Assembly: GCA_945901195.1 (NCBI GenBank)
Contig: CAMDKB010000008.1
Location: forward strand, 1-26,551
Source: Rhizobium sp. Q54
GTDB lineage: Bacteria; Pseudomonadota; Alphaproteobacteria; Rhizobiales; Beijerinckiaceae
DNA: 26,551 nt
Reading direction: 5' to 3'
Shown: one piece after another, positions 13,805 through 21,997 of the stretch
Numbering within the stretch: position 1 is the first letter of the stretch
Layout: every line of letters begins with the position of its first letter
Notes under the pieces: generated by a model
What the model saw: the letters and a program-made list of their open reading frames with translations, nothing else
What the model was told of the DNA's origin: nothing
Databases searched by the model: none
Translations under genes and position numbers: made by a program

Positions 13805-14875
13805 ATGGCTATGAGAAATGGTAAAAACTGCAGGCCTTCCGCAGTCCGCCGCGCCATCGTTGCTGGAGCAGCGGCGCTGTGTTTGCAGATGGCCGCTGTT
13901 TCGTCCGGCCACGCCCAGCAGAGCGTAGAAGAATTCTACCGCAGCAAGCGCACCATCAACATGTATATCGGTTATGCGCCCGGCGGGAGTTATGATCTCT
14001 ATGCGCGCATAGTGGCCAGGCATCTGGGCAAGCATATTCCGGGTAATCCCGCAGTCATCGCCAATAACATGCCCGGCGCGGGATCGCTGCAGGCGGCCAA
14101 TTATCTTTACTCCGTTGCGCCCAAGGACGGTACGGCCCTGGGTGCGCTGGGGGAAACCGTCGTGATGGAACAGGCGCTGCGCAATCCCGGCGTGAAATAC
14201 GATGCGGCCAAATATACATGGATTGGCCGCATTGCTTCCTCGAACAACATCATTCTCGTCTGGCATGCGTCCAAGGCGCAATCGGTTGCCGATACGCTGA
14301 CGACCGAGATGACGATGGCAGGCACGGGGCCCGGCAATCTGGCGGAGATCGTGCCGAAACTGCTCAACGCGCTGGCGGGAACCAAATTCAAGGTGATTTC
14401 CGGCTATGCATCGGCGGGACCGGGCATGCTGGCAATGGAACGCGGCGAGACCGATGCCGCTGGTACATCCTGGGCCGGGATCAAGGCGACCAAGCAGGAC
14501 TGGCTGCGCGAAAAGAAGATCAAGATCATTTTACAGGTGCTGCCTTCCCGGGATCCCGAACTGCCGGATGTGCCGGCTTTGCTGGAGTTTGCCAAAACAG
14601 AACAGGATAAGGCGCTGCTCGGTGTTTATGCGTCCGGCGGCGCGATTGGCCGTTCCTACACGGCCCCGCCAGATTTGCCGCCGAATATTGCAAAGGCCCT
14701 TCGCGATGGTTTTCAAGCCATGACAAAAGATCCCGAACTCAAGGCTGAACTGGCGAAAGTGCAAGTCGATCTTGAGCCCGAAGATCACGTCTATCTGGAA
14801 AAGACCGTTGCGGGTGCGGCCAATGTGTCGGACGAAGTTCGCGAGCGTGTACGTCAGATATTTACCGTCAAATAG
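13805..14875 (+). CDS. TctC-type (Bug family) substrate-binding protein of a TTT transporter
   Basis: A 356-residue periplasmic binding protein. The signal peptide runs to about residue 37 (basic start, AIVAGAAALCL core, GHA/QQS). The mature part shows TctC features: INMYIGYAPGGSYDLYAR (ligand loop), GNPAVIANNMPGAGSLQAANYLY, DGTALGAL and FKVISGY. It delivers an organic or aromatic acid to a TctAB permease. It is more divergent from the typical pattern than the second TctC in this window, which suggests a different ligand. Third gene of the monooxygenase-hydrolase operon, 18 bases after the hydrolase. No permease is adjacent; the fused TctAB gene lies about 9 kb away. Two in-frame ATGs (13805, 13811) are possible. 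It ends three bases from the convergent yraN. Confidence 0.92.
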   Translation: MAMRNGKNCRPSAVRRAIVAGAAALCLQMAAVSSGHAQQSVEEFYRSKRTINMYIGYAPGGSYDLYARIVARHLGKHIPGNPAVIANNMPGAGSLQAANYLYSVAPKDGTALGALGETVVMEQALRNPGVKYDAAKYTWIGRIASSNNIILVWHASKAQSVADTLTTEMTMAGTGPGNLAEIVPKLLNALAGTKFKVISGYASAGPGMLAMERGETDAAGTSWAGIKATKQDWLREKKIKIILQVLPSRDPELPDVPALLEFAKTEQDKALLGVYASGGAIGRSYTAPPDLPPNIAKALRDGFQAMTKDPELKAELAKVQVDLEPEDHVYLEKTVAGAANVSDEVRERVRQIFTVK

Positions 14876-14878
14876 ATT

Positions 14879-15289
14879 TCAGGAAATATCGAGCTCGATG
14901 AAATTGGGTGCATGGCGTGGCATTTGCCAGGGCGCGAGAAATATGACGTCGCCCCGCCATGTCTTTGCCGCAGCGCGCTGATTTCGGGCGAGCCAATGGC
15001 GTGTGCCGCGCGACATGCGGCGGGATTTTTCCACGGTTATGCTCGTCATGGCTTCTTCGATGCTCGGTCGGGCTTTGACTTCCACAAAAATAATTGTCGA
15101 ACCGCGCGCTGCGATGATGTCAATCTCGCCGCCGGCGCCCAGATAACGCCTCGCAAGGATAGAAAAGTCTTTCAGCCGCAAGAGAAAAACAGCGAGACTT
15201 TCGGCACGCAATCCCAAAACAAAGGCCTTGCGGCGGCGTGCGTGGGCGGTTGACCCCGGCCTATGTTTTTCAGGCTCCTGCTGCCTCAT
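14879..15289 (-). CDS. yraN: YraN/UPF0102 family endonuclease-like protein
   Basis: A 136-residue protein of the UPF0102 family, predicted to have a Holliday-junction-resolvase-type nuclease fold. The PD-(D/E)xK-like core is visible: E30 in GLRAES, D57 in GGEIDII, and E70-V-K72 in FVEVKAR. Function remains unproven across the family; a role in DNA processing is inferred from the fold. Its ATG overlaps the rsmI stop by four bases (ATGA), so it is translationally coupled to rsmI, the usual arrangement. It ends three bases from the convergent TctC gene, marking the right junction of the catabolic insert. In related genomes gshB would be expected next. Confidence 0.92.
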   Translation of the reverse strand: MRQQEPEKHRPGSTAHARRRKAFVLGLRAESLAVFLLRLKDFSILARRYLGAGGEIDIIAARGSTIIFVEVKARPSIEEAMTSITVEKSRRMSRGTRHWLARNQRAAAKTWRGDVIFLAPWQMPRHAPNFIELDIS

Positions 15290-16269
15290 CCGCCGCCGCC
15301 TGTTTTATCGGCGGGTGTTTCTAACGGTTGTTCTGACACCAGCGCGATGGCGCGGGCATAGACATCGCGGCGCTTCATTCCGGTTTCGGCAGCGATGAGT
15401 GAGGCCGCATCTTTCACAGAATGTTTCTGCATGGCGATACGAAGCCGTTCATCGAGATCAGCTTCGCCGAGGGTCGCTATTTCCGTACCGGGAGGGGCGA
15501 CCAGAACCACTATTTCGCCGCGCGGGGCATCTTCCTGCGCATATTGTGCCGCAAGATCATTCAGGCGGCCACGGCGAACGTTTTCGTAGAATTTAGTGAG
15601 TTCGCGGGCGACAGCGGCCTCGCGATCGCCCAATACGACGGCAAGATCTGCCAGCATGTCCGCGAGGCGGCGTGGTGATTCAAAAAACACCAGTGTTCCC
15701 GGGACCGCTGCGATTTCGCCAATGCGCCCACGGCGCGCAGCCCCTTTTTGCGGCAGGAAGCCTTCGAAGAAAAATCTGTCGGTTGGCAGACCGGCGACAA
15801 CCAGCGCGGCCAGCACGGCTGAAGCGCCGGGCGCTGACGTCACTTTGAATCCAGCCGCGACTGTTTCGGCGACGAGTTTGAATCCAGGGTCGGAAACCAG
15901 CGGAGTGCCGGCATCGGAGACGAGGGCCAATTTTGCGCCCGCTTCGAGCCGGGCGAGAAGGTGAGGCCGAACAACAGCGGCGTTGTGTTCATGATAGGCA
16001 ACCAGCGGGGTGGTGATGCCATAATGGGCAAGAAGGACACGGGTTACCCTTGTATCCTCGGCGATAATCGCATCAGCGGCTGCCAAGGTGCCCAGAGCGC
16101 GCAGGGAAATGTCACCGAGATTGCCGATGGGCGTTGCGACTACATGCAGCCCGGGTTCGAGGGGCTGGGCCTCGGCCTGAAGTCCGAAGGCCGTAAAGGT
16201 CGTGCGCCGCTCTGGCGCTTCGGGCCCCGGGCCGTCTCCGCCACTGCGGTTTCGCTGCTGATGATTCAT
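15286..16269 (-). CDS. rsmI: 16S rRNA (cytidine(1402)-2'-O)-methyltransferase
   Basis: A 327-residue SAM-dependent enzyme that 2'-O-methylates C1402 in the decoding centre of 16S rRNA, helping start fidelity. The tetrapyrrole-methylase-like fold shows HVVATPIGNLGD (42-53), AEDTR (70-74), the SDAGTP SAM loop (118-123), FEGFLPQKG and VFFESPRR. The N-terminal 38 residues before the domain are low-complexity and Gly/Pro-rich, and an internal start is possible. The C-terminal region (KHSVKDAASLIAAETGMKRRDVYARAI) is the usual HTH-like tail. First gene of an rsmI-yraN unit. It is divergent from the LppC lipoprotein gene across 277 bases. Confidence 0.96.
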   Translation of the reverse strand: MNHQQRNRSGGDGPGPEAPERRTTFTAFGLQAEAQPLEPGLHVVATPIGNLGDISLRALGTLAAADAIIAEDTRVTRVLLAHYGITTPLVAYHEHNAAVVRPHLLARLEAGAKLALVSDAGTPLVSDPGFKLVAETVAAGFKVTSAPGASAVLAALVVAGLPTDRFFFEGFLPQKGAARRGRIGEIAAVPGTLVFFESPRRLADMLADLAVVLGDREAAVARELTKFYENVRRGRLNDLAAQYAQEDAPRGEIVVLVAPPGTEIATLGEADLDERLRIAMQKHSVKDAASLIAAETGMKRRDVYARAIALVSEQPLETPADKTGGGG

Positions 16270-16546
16270 ATCTGATCCCGCCCGATTTGCCCGATACTGA
16301 TTTTCGAACGCAGCTTTGGCAACAAAGCGTTCCGTATAGTTCTTTATAACATACGTTTGTTCGTTTTATAGAACAAATTGTGCCCGATTGGCAACAACGT
16401 CCCATTAACCTTGTTTTCTTACCGTGTGTTTACTTTGCCGGATCGTCCCTGCGATACTATGCTCCCTCAACGTTCAGGATTGAAGCGGGCCTTCGCGATG
16501 TCTTGAATTGATCTTTACGCGTCGTGTCAGCTTACGGAAATAGAAC
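16270..16546. promoter_or_regulatory. Divergent promoter region between rsmI and the LppC lipoprotein gene
   Basis: 277 bases without a gene, AT-rich compared with its surroundings from about 16315 to 16460. It contains an imperfect palindrome: GTTCTTTATAA (16339-16349) and TTTTATAGAAC (16364-16374), nine of eleven bases paired, with TATA-like elements usable on both strands. No precise promoter can be fixed. Confidence 0.4.
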
Positions 16547-17788
16547 ATGAGCAGTTCCACAATGGCCACAAGTGAATTGCTCCGGCGGCCCCGCTGTCTG
16601 GCGCGGAATTCCGCTCTGGCTTTTATTCTAGCCTCTTCCGCATTCTTGTCTGGTTGTAATTCCATTCCTGGATTGGGTGGACCTGCCGATCCTATCGCCC
16701 CGCCCGTGCAGCAAGCGCAACCGGTGCAACCGACGGTGGCTCCGACGGGCGACACGATTGGAACCGGGCCAACCCGGGTCGCAATTATCTTACCCCTTAC
16801 GCAGGGCAATCAGCCGAGCGGCGTCGGTACTTCCCTACGCAATGCAGCGGCGCTTGCCATGGAGCAGGTTGGCGAGTCGATGACGCTCATCATCAAGGAT
16901 GACGGCTCGTCGCCTGCGGGCGCCAGAGCGGCTGCCGAGGCTGCGGTGCAGGAAGGTGCGCAGGCTTTCGTCGGGCCACTTTTTGCAGCGAACGTCAGGG
17001 AAGTTGGAGCAGTCGGCCGGCGCACCAACAAGCCGGTGATCGCATTTTCGACCGACCCATCGGTGGCGGCGCGCGGCGTTTATCTGCTCTCGTTCCTTGT
17101 TGAAAGCGCGGTCAATCGCGTTGTGGATTTTGCTGCTGATCGCGGGAAGAAGAGCTTTGCGGCGATGATTCCTGAAAGCGAGTACGGGAATGTCGCATTG
17201 GCTGCCTTTCAGCAGGTGGCCGGACGCAGGGGTCTGCGTGTCGTCGCCATTGAGCGGTTTCCGGAGGGCAATCCCACTGCTGCCGCGCAGCGGCTCGGCG
17301 GTGTCGCAGCCCAGATCGACACCCTCTTCATCCCCGAGCAACCCGGTGGAATGGCTGAGGTTTCACGGGCTTTGACCGCTGCTGGTATCAAGCCAGCTCA
17401 GGTGCAGGTCCTGGGAACAGGCCTGTGGGCTGATTCGCGGGTGCTAAAACTTCCGTTACTGCAGGGCGCCTGGTTCGCAGCTCCAGAGAATGCCGGGTTT
17501 AACGATTTTGCCCAACGCTACAGGGCAAAGTTCAATTCCGACCCGGTGCGTCTTGCATCTCTTGCCTATGACGCCGTCACTTTCGTGGGAGCGCTTGCGG
17601 GCGCTCAACGTCTGAATGAAGCTTCCCTGACGGACGCCAATGGCGCTGTCGGCGCCGATGGGCTTTTCCGGCTGCGTCCCGATGGCCTGAATGATCGCGG
17701 GTTGTCAGTTCAACAAATTCGCAACGGACAGACGACAGTTGTCAGCCCGGCTCAGCGGAGTTTCCAGGGCGTCAAGCCGCAGACCTGA
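16547..17788 (+). CDS. LppC/LpoA-like penicillin-binding protein activator, lipoprotein
   Basis: A 413-residue lipoprotein with a periplasmic-binding-protein fold, related to LpoA (LppC), which in enterobacteria activates PBP1A from the outer membrane. A basic start and hydrophobic core lead to a lipobox LSGC (Cys 37). A Pro/Gln/Val-rich linker follows (about 50-72), then the type 1 binding-protein domain from RVAIILPLTQGNQ (77-89) to the end, with FVGPLFAANV and VIAFSTDPSVA. It lacks the N-terminal TPR part of LpoA, as alphaproteobacterial members usually do. In this group the activator role is inferred from homology and from its conserved place beside rsmI and hemW. It is convergent with hemW (51-base gap). 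Confidence 0.88.
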   Translation: MSSSTMATSELLRRPRCLARNSALAFILASSAFLSGCNSIPGLGGPADPIAPPVQQAQPVQPTVAPTGDTIGTGPTRVAIILPLTQGNQPSGVGTSLRNAAALAMEQVGESMTLIIKDDGSSPAGARAAAEAAVQEGAQAFVGPLFAANVREVGAVGRRTNKPVIAFSTDPSVAARGVYLLSFLVESAVNRVVDFAADRGKKSFAAMIPESEYGNVALAAFQQVAGRRGLRVVAIERFPEGNPTAAAQRLGGVAAQIDTLFIPEQPGGMAEVSRALTAAGIKPAQVQVLGTGLWADSRVLKLPLLQGAWFAAPENAGFNDFAQRYRAKFNSDPVRLASLAYDAVTFVGALAGAQRLNEASLTDANGAVGADGLFRLRPDGLNDRGLSVQQIRNGQTTVVSPAQRSFQGVKPQT

Positions 17789-17839
17789 GTTGAACATCTA
17801 GCGGGCTGAAAACTGGCGTTCGCTTTTCCTGCAGTCTCG

Positions 17840-19006
17840 TCAGGCTGCCAGATCGGCCACAACGGAATCGAGCACGGCCATGCCCTCGCGGGTGACCCGA
17901 ATGCGGCCATCAGCAGTTTGCTCGATCATGCCGTCTTCAACCAGCGAGGCGATGCGTTCGGCGTCGAGCGAATGCCCGCGCAACTGGGCAAACCTTGCGG
18001 CGTCGATGCCTTCACGCAGGCGCATGCCCATCAGCAGATATTCGTCGCCCTGTTCTTCGGCGGACAGCAGTTCTTCCTCGATGATGCCATGCCCGTCGGC
18101 CTGAACGATTGTCGCCCACATTTCCGGGTGCTTTTCGGTCGATTGCGCCAGACGACCGCGCGGTGTGATCAGGCGTCCGTGTGCACCGGGGCCGACACCC
18201 GCATATTCGCCATAGCGCCAATAAACGAGATTATGCCGGCTCTCTTCGCCGGGACGGGCGTGATTTGAAACTTCATAGGATGGCAGGCCTGCCAGCTCTG
18301 TCATTTCCTGGGTGATGTCCCATAATTCCCGTGCTGTATCTTCGTCTGGCATGGTTATCTTGCCAGCCTTGAACAGCCGTTCGAACATCGTGTCCGGCTC
18401 GATCGTCAGTTGATACAGTGACAGATGTCCGCCCGCTCGCTGGATGCCTTCGGCCAGTTCGGCGCGCCAATGGGCCGGTGACTGGCCGGGGCGGGCGTAA
18501 ATAAGATCGAAGCTGAAGCGGTCGAAATGACGAGCGGCGATATCAAGGGCTGCCATTGCTTCGGCTACCGAATGCATGCGCCCAAGGGCCTTCAGATCAG
18601 TGTCGTTCAGGGCCTGCACACCAAGCGAGACTCTGTTGACGCCAGCGGCGCGATAACCCGCAAAACGATCTGCCTCGACGGATGTCGGATTAGCTTCCAG
18701 CGTAATTTCGGCGTTGGCCGAGACACTCCAGTTTTCACTGATGGCCTCCAGAATCGCGCCAACCGTTGAGGGTTGCATCAAAGATGGCGTGCCGCCGCCG
18801 AAGAATATCGATGACACGACGCGCCCGGGCGCAAGCGCGGCACGGTGGGCCAGCTCAGCGCGAAACGCTGCCACGAATTTTGATTCATCCGGCGGCGTTG
18901 CCCTGACATGGCTGTTAAAATCACAATATGGGCATTTGGACAGGCAAAATGGCCAGTGGACGTAAACGCCAAAGCCTGGATCGAAGGATTGTGGGGGGGA
19001 GACCAT
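17840..19006 (-). CDS. hemW: Radical SAM heme chaperone HemW
   Basis: A 388-residue radical-SAM protein of the coproporphyrinogen III oxidase-like (HemN-related) family. The [4Fe-4S] ligands are C21, C25 and C28 in CLSKCPYC. The SAM-binding FFGGGTPSL follows at 68-76, with LEANPTS and VNRVSLGVQ further on, and the C-terminal HemW winged-helix-like domain near RLREGIDAARFAQL. Family members bind heme and deliver it to respiratory enzymes rather than acting as true CPO. The motif and length favour HemW over HemN (about 450 and with an extra Cys). The ATG at 19006 gives a short N-terminus with no strong ribosome site. The usual upstream partner rdgB is not seen; a TctC gene diverges instead. Confidence 0.94.
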   Translation of the reverse strand: MVSPPQSFDPGFGVYVHWPFCLSKCPYCDFNSHVRATPPDESKFVAAFRAELAHRAALAPGRVVSSIFFGGGTPSLMQPSTVGAILEAISENWSVSANAEITLEANPTSVEADRFAGYRAAGVNRVSLGVQALNDTDLKALGRMHSVAEAMAALDIAARHFDRFSFDLIYARPGQSPAHWRAELAEGIQRAGGHLSLYQLTIEPDTMFERLFKAGKITMPDEDTARELWDITQEMTELAGLPSYEVSNHARPGEESRHNLVYWRYGEYAGVGPGAHGRLITPRGRLAQSTEKHPEMWATIVQADGHGIIEEELLSAEEQGDEYLLMGMRLREGIDAARFAQLRGHSLDAERIASLVEDGMIEQTADGRIRVTREGMAVLDSVVADLAA

Positions 19007-19078
19007 GCCAGCTTATGGCACGAGTCGCGGCAGGGAGACAGGGCTGAATGGTTTATGGGTTCCAAGTTTGGGACTTTG

Positions 19079-19099
19079 GCGTTAGCCTCCCCCTAACGC
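19079..19099. repeat. Perfect hairpin in front of the second TctC gene
   Basis: GCGTTAG (19079-19085) and CTAACGC (19093-19099) form a seven-base stem around a pyrimidine loop CCTCCCC, 37 bases before the ATG at 19137. It may be an operator or a leader hairpin. No regulator gene is nearby. Confidence 0.4.
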
Positions 19100-19136
19100 T
19101 GTAGGCACAATCTGCGGCAGACGGGAGGACTTCGCG

Positions 19137-20114
19137 ATGAACAGGCACAGCTTGCTCAAAGGTGTAACCGCGGGACTTGTCGCCTTGACGATGGCGACGG
19201 ACGTTGGCGCACAAACCTATCCTTCGCAATCCATGAAGCTGATCGTGCCCTACGTGGCCGGCTCGCCGGTAGATGTGCTGGCCCGCGTCATGTTCCAGAG
19301 GGTCTCGCAAAGCATCGGTCAGATGTTCATCATCGAAAACCGGCCGGGTGCGGGGACAACCATCGGGTCCAAGGCCGTCGCGATTGCAGCGCCGGATGGA
19401 TATACGCTGCTACTGGCGGGCCAGTCGTTGGCGTACATGAACATCTTTTATCCCAAGCTCGATATTGACCCGGTGAAGAGTTTTACGCCGATCGCGACAC
19501 TGGCGGGCTGGTCGCATGTGATGATTGTGCCGCCAAAATTCCCCGCCAACAGCGTGAGGGAATTCGTGCAATACGCGAAAGCCAATCCCGGCAAGGTGAG
19601 TTTTGGCTTTGGTCTTGGCACAAGCCCGCAGATTCTGGGTGAATATTTCAAGGTCATCGAAAACATCGATATCCTGAGTGTGCCTTACAGGGGCGGCGAA
19701 AACGCGCGGCAGGATTTGCTTGCCGGCCAGATCCACATGAATTTCGTGCCGCTGTCGAATGTGCTGGAACTTGCCGCGGCAGGACAGGTGAAAGTTCTCG
19801 CAATCACCCATCGCGAGCGCAACAAGCTGTTGCCGGATTCTCCGACGTTCGTGGACAGCGGCTATCCGCAGATCGGATTTGGGCCAGATGCCTGGACAGC
19901 GCTTGCGGGACCGGCAGGCATGCCGGACAATATCGTGAAAAAGCTCAATGACCACGTCAATGTCGCGTTGAAATCGCCGGAGCTTCTCTCAACGTTCGAC
20001 AAACTCGGCATGGAGCCTTTGCCGGGCAGTGCGGATGACATGCGCGTATTTCTTGCCGGGCATATCGCCAAATGGCCCGAGATCTTGAAGACAGCTAAAA
20101 TCAGCGGTCCCTGA
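19137..20114 (+). CDS. TctC-type (Bug family) substrate-binding protein
   Basis: A 325-residue periplasmic binding protein of the tripartite tricarboxylate transporter family. The signal peptide ends around residue 25 (VGA/QTYP). The mature start MKLIVPYVAGSPVDVLAR carries the ligand-binding VPYxAGSPxDxxAR loop, followed by IIENRPGAGTTIGSKAVA, APDGYTLLLA and the later VPYRGGENARQDLLAGQI, all classic TctC/Bug features. The length is typical. GGGAGGA (19123-19129) eight bases upstream fixes the start. It stands alone on its strand: hemW diverges upstream and a GMC oxidoreductase converges 20 bases downstream. Its permease partner may be the TctAB fusion at 23898. Ligand unknown; Bug proteins bind carboxylates. 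Confidence 0.95.
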   Translation: MNRHSLLKGVTAGLVALTMATDVGAQTYPSQSMKLIVPYVAGSPVDVLARVMFQRVSQSIGQMFIIENRPGAGTTIGSKAVAIAAPDGYTLLLAGQSLAYMNIFYPKLDIDPVKSFTPIATLAGWSHVMIVPPKFPANSVREFVQYAKANPGKVSFGFGLGTSPQILGEYFKVIENIDILSVPYRGGENARQDLLAGQIHMNFVPLSNVLELAAAGQVKVLAITHRERNKLLPDSPTFVDSGYPQIGFGPDAWTALAGPAGMPDNIVKKLNDHVNVALKSPELLSTFDKLGMEPLPGSADDMRVFLAGHIAKWPEILKTAKISGP

Positions 20115-20134
20115 TCTGTCGGAGGTCACGGGGT

Positions 20135-21775
20135 TTAACCCCTGGCGTCCTCCAGTATCATGTGTGCGGCTTTTTCAGCGATCATCATCACGGGCGAATT
20201 GGTGTTGCCTGAAGTGATGGTCGGCATGACAGAGGCATCGGCAATGCGCAGTCCTTCCACGCCTATCACGCGCAGCCGCTTGTCGGTGACTGCCATGGGG
20301 TCGCCCGCCACGCCCATCTTCGCCGTGCCCACGGGGTGAAAGATTGTGGTGCCTATATCCCCCGCAGCGCGTTCGAGGTCGTCATGGCTGGAGATATGCG
20401 CGCCTGGCAGATATTCGCTTGGGCAATAGGGCGCGAGTGGGGACGAGGCCATGATTTTGCGGGTGAGGCGAATGGAATCCACAGCGACGCGCCGATCAGC
20501 TTCTGTGGAGAGATAATTGGGCGCGATCGCCGGGGGATCGCGCGGGTCGGTGGACTTCAAATGAACACTGCCGCGGCTTGTTGGCCGCAGATTGCAGACG
20601 CTCATGGTGACTGCGGGAAACGTGTGTAACGGGTCGCCAAACTTGTCGAGCGACAATGGCTGCACGTGATATTGCACGTTTGGCGTTTCGTATTCATCGC
20701 TGGAACGGGCGAACATTCCCAGTTGCGACGGCGCCATGCTCATGGGGCCGTTGCGAAAAAGAGCATATTCCACGCCCATCCAGGCGCGCTTGAGCAGCGA
20801 CTGGTAGTCGATGTTCAAGGTGCGGACATTTTGCACCTTGTAGATCATGCGCAATTGCAGATGGTCCTGCAAATTCTCGCCAACACCCGGCAAGTGCTGC
20901 ACGCCGGCTATGCCCAGCGCATCAAATTGTGCGAAATTGCCGATGCCTGAAAGCTGCAGGATTTGTGGTGTGCCTATGCTGCCTGCGGTCAGGACGATTT
21001 CGCCGCGCGCGCGCGCGCGCATTTTTACGCCATTTTGCCTATACACGACGGCTCTGGCGCGATTGCCTTCGCATTCGAGCTGTTCGACGTGCATATTTGT
21101 CGCCAGTGTCAGATTGGGCCGATTGAGGACGGGCTTGAGAAAGCCGCGTGCAGCGCTCCAGCGGCGTCCACGCCGGTGATTGACCTGAAAATAGGACGAT
21201 CCAGCATTGTTGCCCGTGTTGAAATCATTGGTTCTGGCTATGCCTGCTGTCTCTGCTGCGTCCTGTACGGCGTCGAGCACCTTCCAGCGAATGCGCGGTT
21301 CCTCGATGCGCCATTCGCCACCTTCGCCATGCAGCTCATTGGCGCCGGCGTAGTGATCCTCGTGCTTCTTGAAAATGGGCAGAACATCATCCCAGCCCCA
21401 TCCGTCGAGGCCCATCTGCCGCCAGCCGTCATAGTCGGCGGCCTGACCGCGCATATAGATCATGCCATTGATGGCGGAGCAGCCGCCAATCACCTTGCCG
21501 CGCGGATAGGCCAGTGAGCGCCCGTTGAGGCCACCCTCGGCCTGGGTCCTGAACATCCAGTCTGCGCGGGGATTGCCGATGGCGAAGAGATAGCCGACCG
21601 GTATATGGAACCAGATCCAGTTGTCCTTGCCGCCCGCCTCCAGCAGAAGCACGCGATTGCGCGGGTCGGCGCTCAACCGATTAGCGATGACGCATCCGGC
21701 CGAACCTGCGCCAACGACTATATAATCGAATTCACCTGCATCTATTGCGTCCGCTGCACCGCTAGCGCTGCTCAT
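20135..21775 (-). CDS. GMC-family FAD oxidoreductase (choline dehydrogenase-like)
   Basis: A 546-residue FAD flavoenzyme that oxidises an alcohol. The ADP-binding fold is VVGAGSAGC (20-28) with the ribose-binding E46. The GMC signature 1 region is YPRGKVIGGCSAINGM (90-105) and signature 2 is GSIGTPQILQLSGIG. The catalytic His is in FHPVGTAKMG (about residue 479), and the second His/Asn is in TSGNTNSPV (about 523), Asn here as in many dehydrogenases. No signal peptide, so cytoplasmic. Length is normal. Choline, polyethylene glycol and hydroxymethylfurfural-type alcohols are all substrates in the family; none can be picked. GGGAGG lies 14 bases before the ATG, rather far. A run of alternating CG (21004-21018) lies inside the gene. 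Confidence 0.93.
   Translation of the reverse strand: MSSASGAADAIDAGEFDYIVVGAGSAGCVIANRLSADPRNRVLLLEAGGKDNWIWFHIPVGYLFAIGNPRADWMFRTQAEGGLNGRSLAYPRGKVIGGCSAINGMIYMRGQAADYDGWRQMGLDGWGWDDVLPIFKKHEDHYAGANELHGEGGEWRIEEPRIRWKVLDAVQDAAETAGIARTNDFNTGNNAGSSYFQVNHRRGRRWSAARGFLKPVLNRPNLTLATNMHVEQLECEGNRARAVVYRQNGVKMRARARGEIVLTAGSIGTPQILQLSGIGNFAQFDALGIAGVQHLPGVGENLQDHLQLRMIYKVQNVRTLNIDYQSLLKRAWMGVEYALFRNGPMSMAPSQLGMFARSSDEYETPNVQYHVQPLSLDKFGDPLHTFPAVTMSVCNLRPTSRGSVHLKSTDPRDPPAIAPNYLSTEADRRVAVDSIRLTRKIMASSPLAPYCPSEYLPGAHISSHDDLERAAGDIGTTIFHPVGTAKMGVAGDPMAVTDKRLRVIGVEGLRIADASVMPTITSGNTNSPVMMIAEKAAHMILEDARG
21004..21018. repeat. Alternating CG dinucleotide tract inside the GMC gene
   Basis: Fifteen bases of uninterrupted CG alternation encode part of MRARARGE in the GMC oxidoreductase. 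Such tracts can adopt Z-DNA and slip by two bases, which would shift the frame. Confidence 0.85.
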
Positions 21776-21997
21776 ACGTTTTCTCTTTGCCTCCCTGTTG
21801 CTGTTGCTTGCAGACTACAGCAGCCAGCGCGGAGCGCAAAGCTTCCCTGACGCCTTTTGTCCCTGACGGCATGCCATTGTTTATGCAGGGCAGGGATGCG
21901 TCAGATACGTGATCGTTGCAATCTGATTGCTTGACTTGCCGGGCTGAAGGAAGGCTTCTAGCTGCGAGCACGCAATAGTACCGGGACGAATGGGCAT

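Noticed and set aside
12920..14281. 453-residue minus-strand frame across the hydrolase and TctC genes
   Set aside because: It covers two genuine genes on the other strand. Composition is His/Arg-rich and shadow-like, with no domain.
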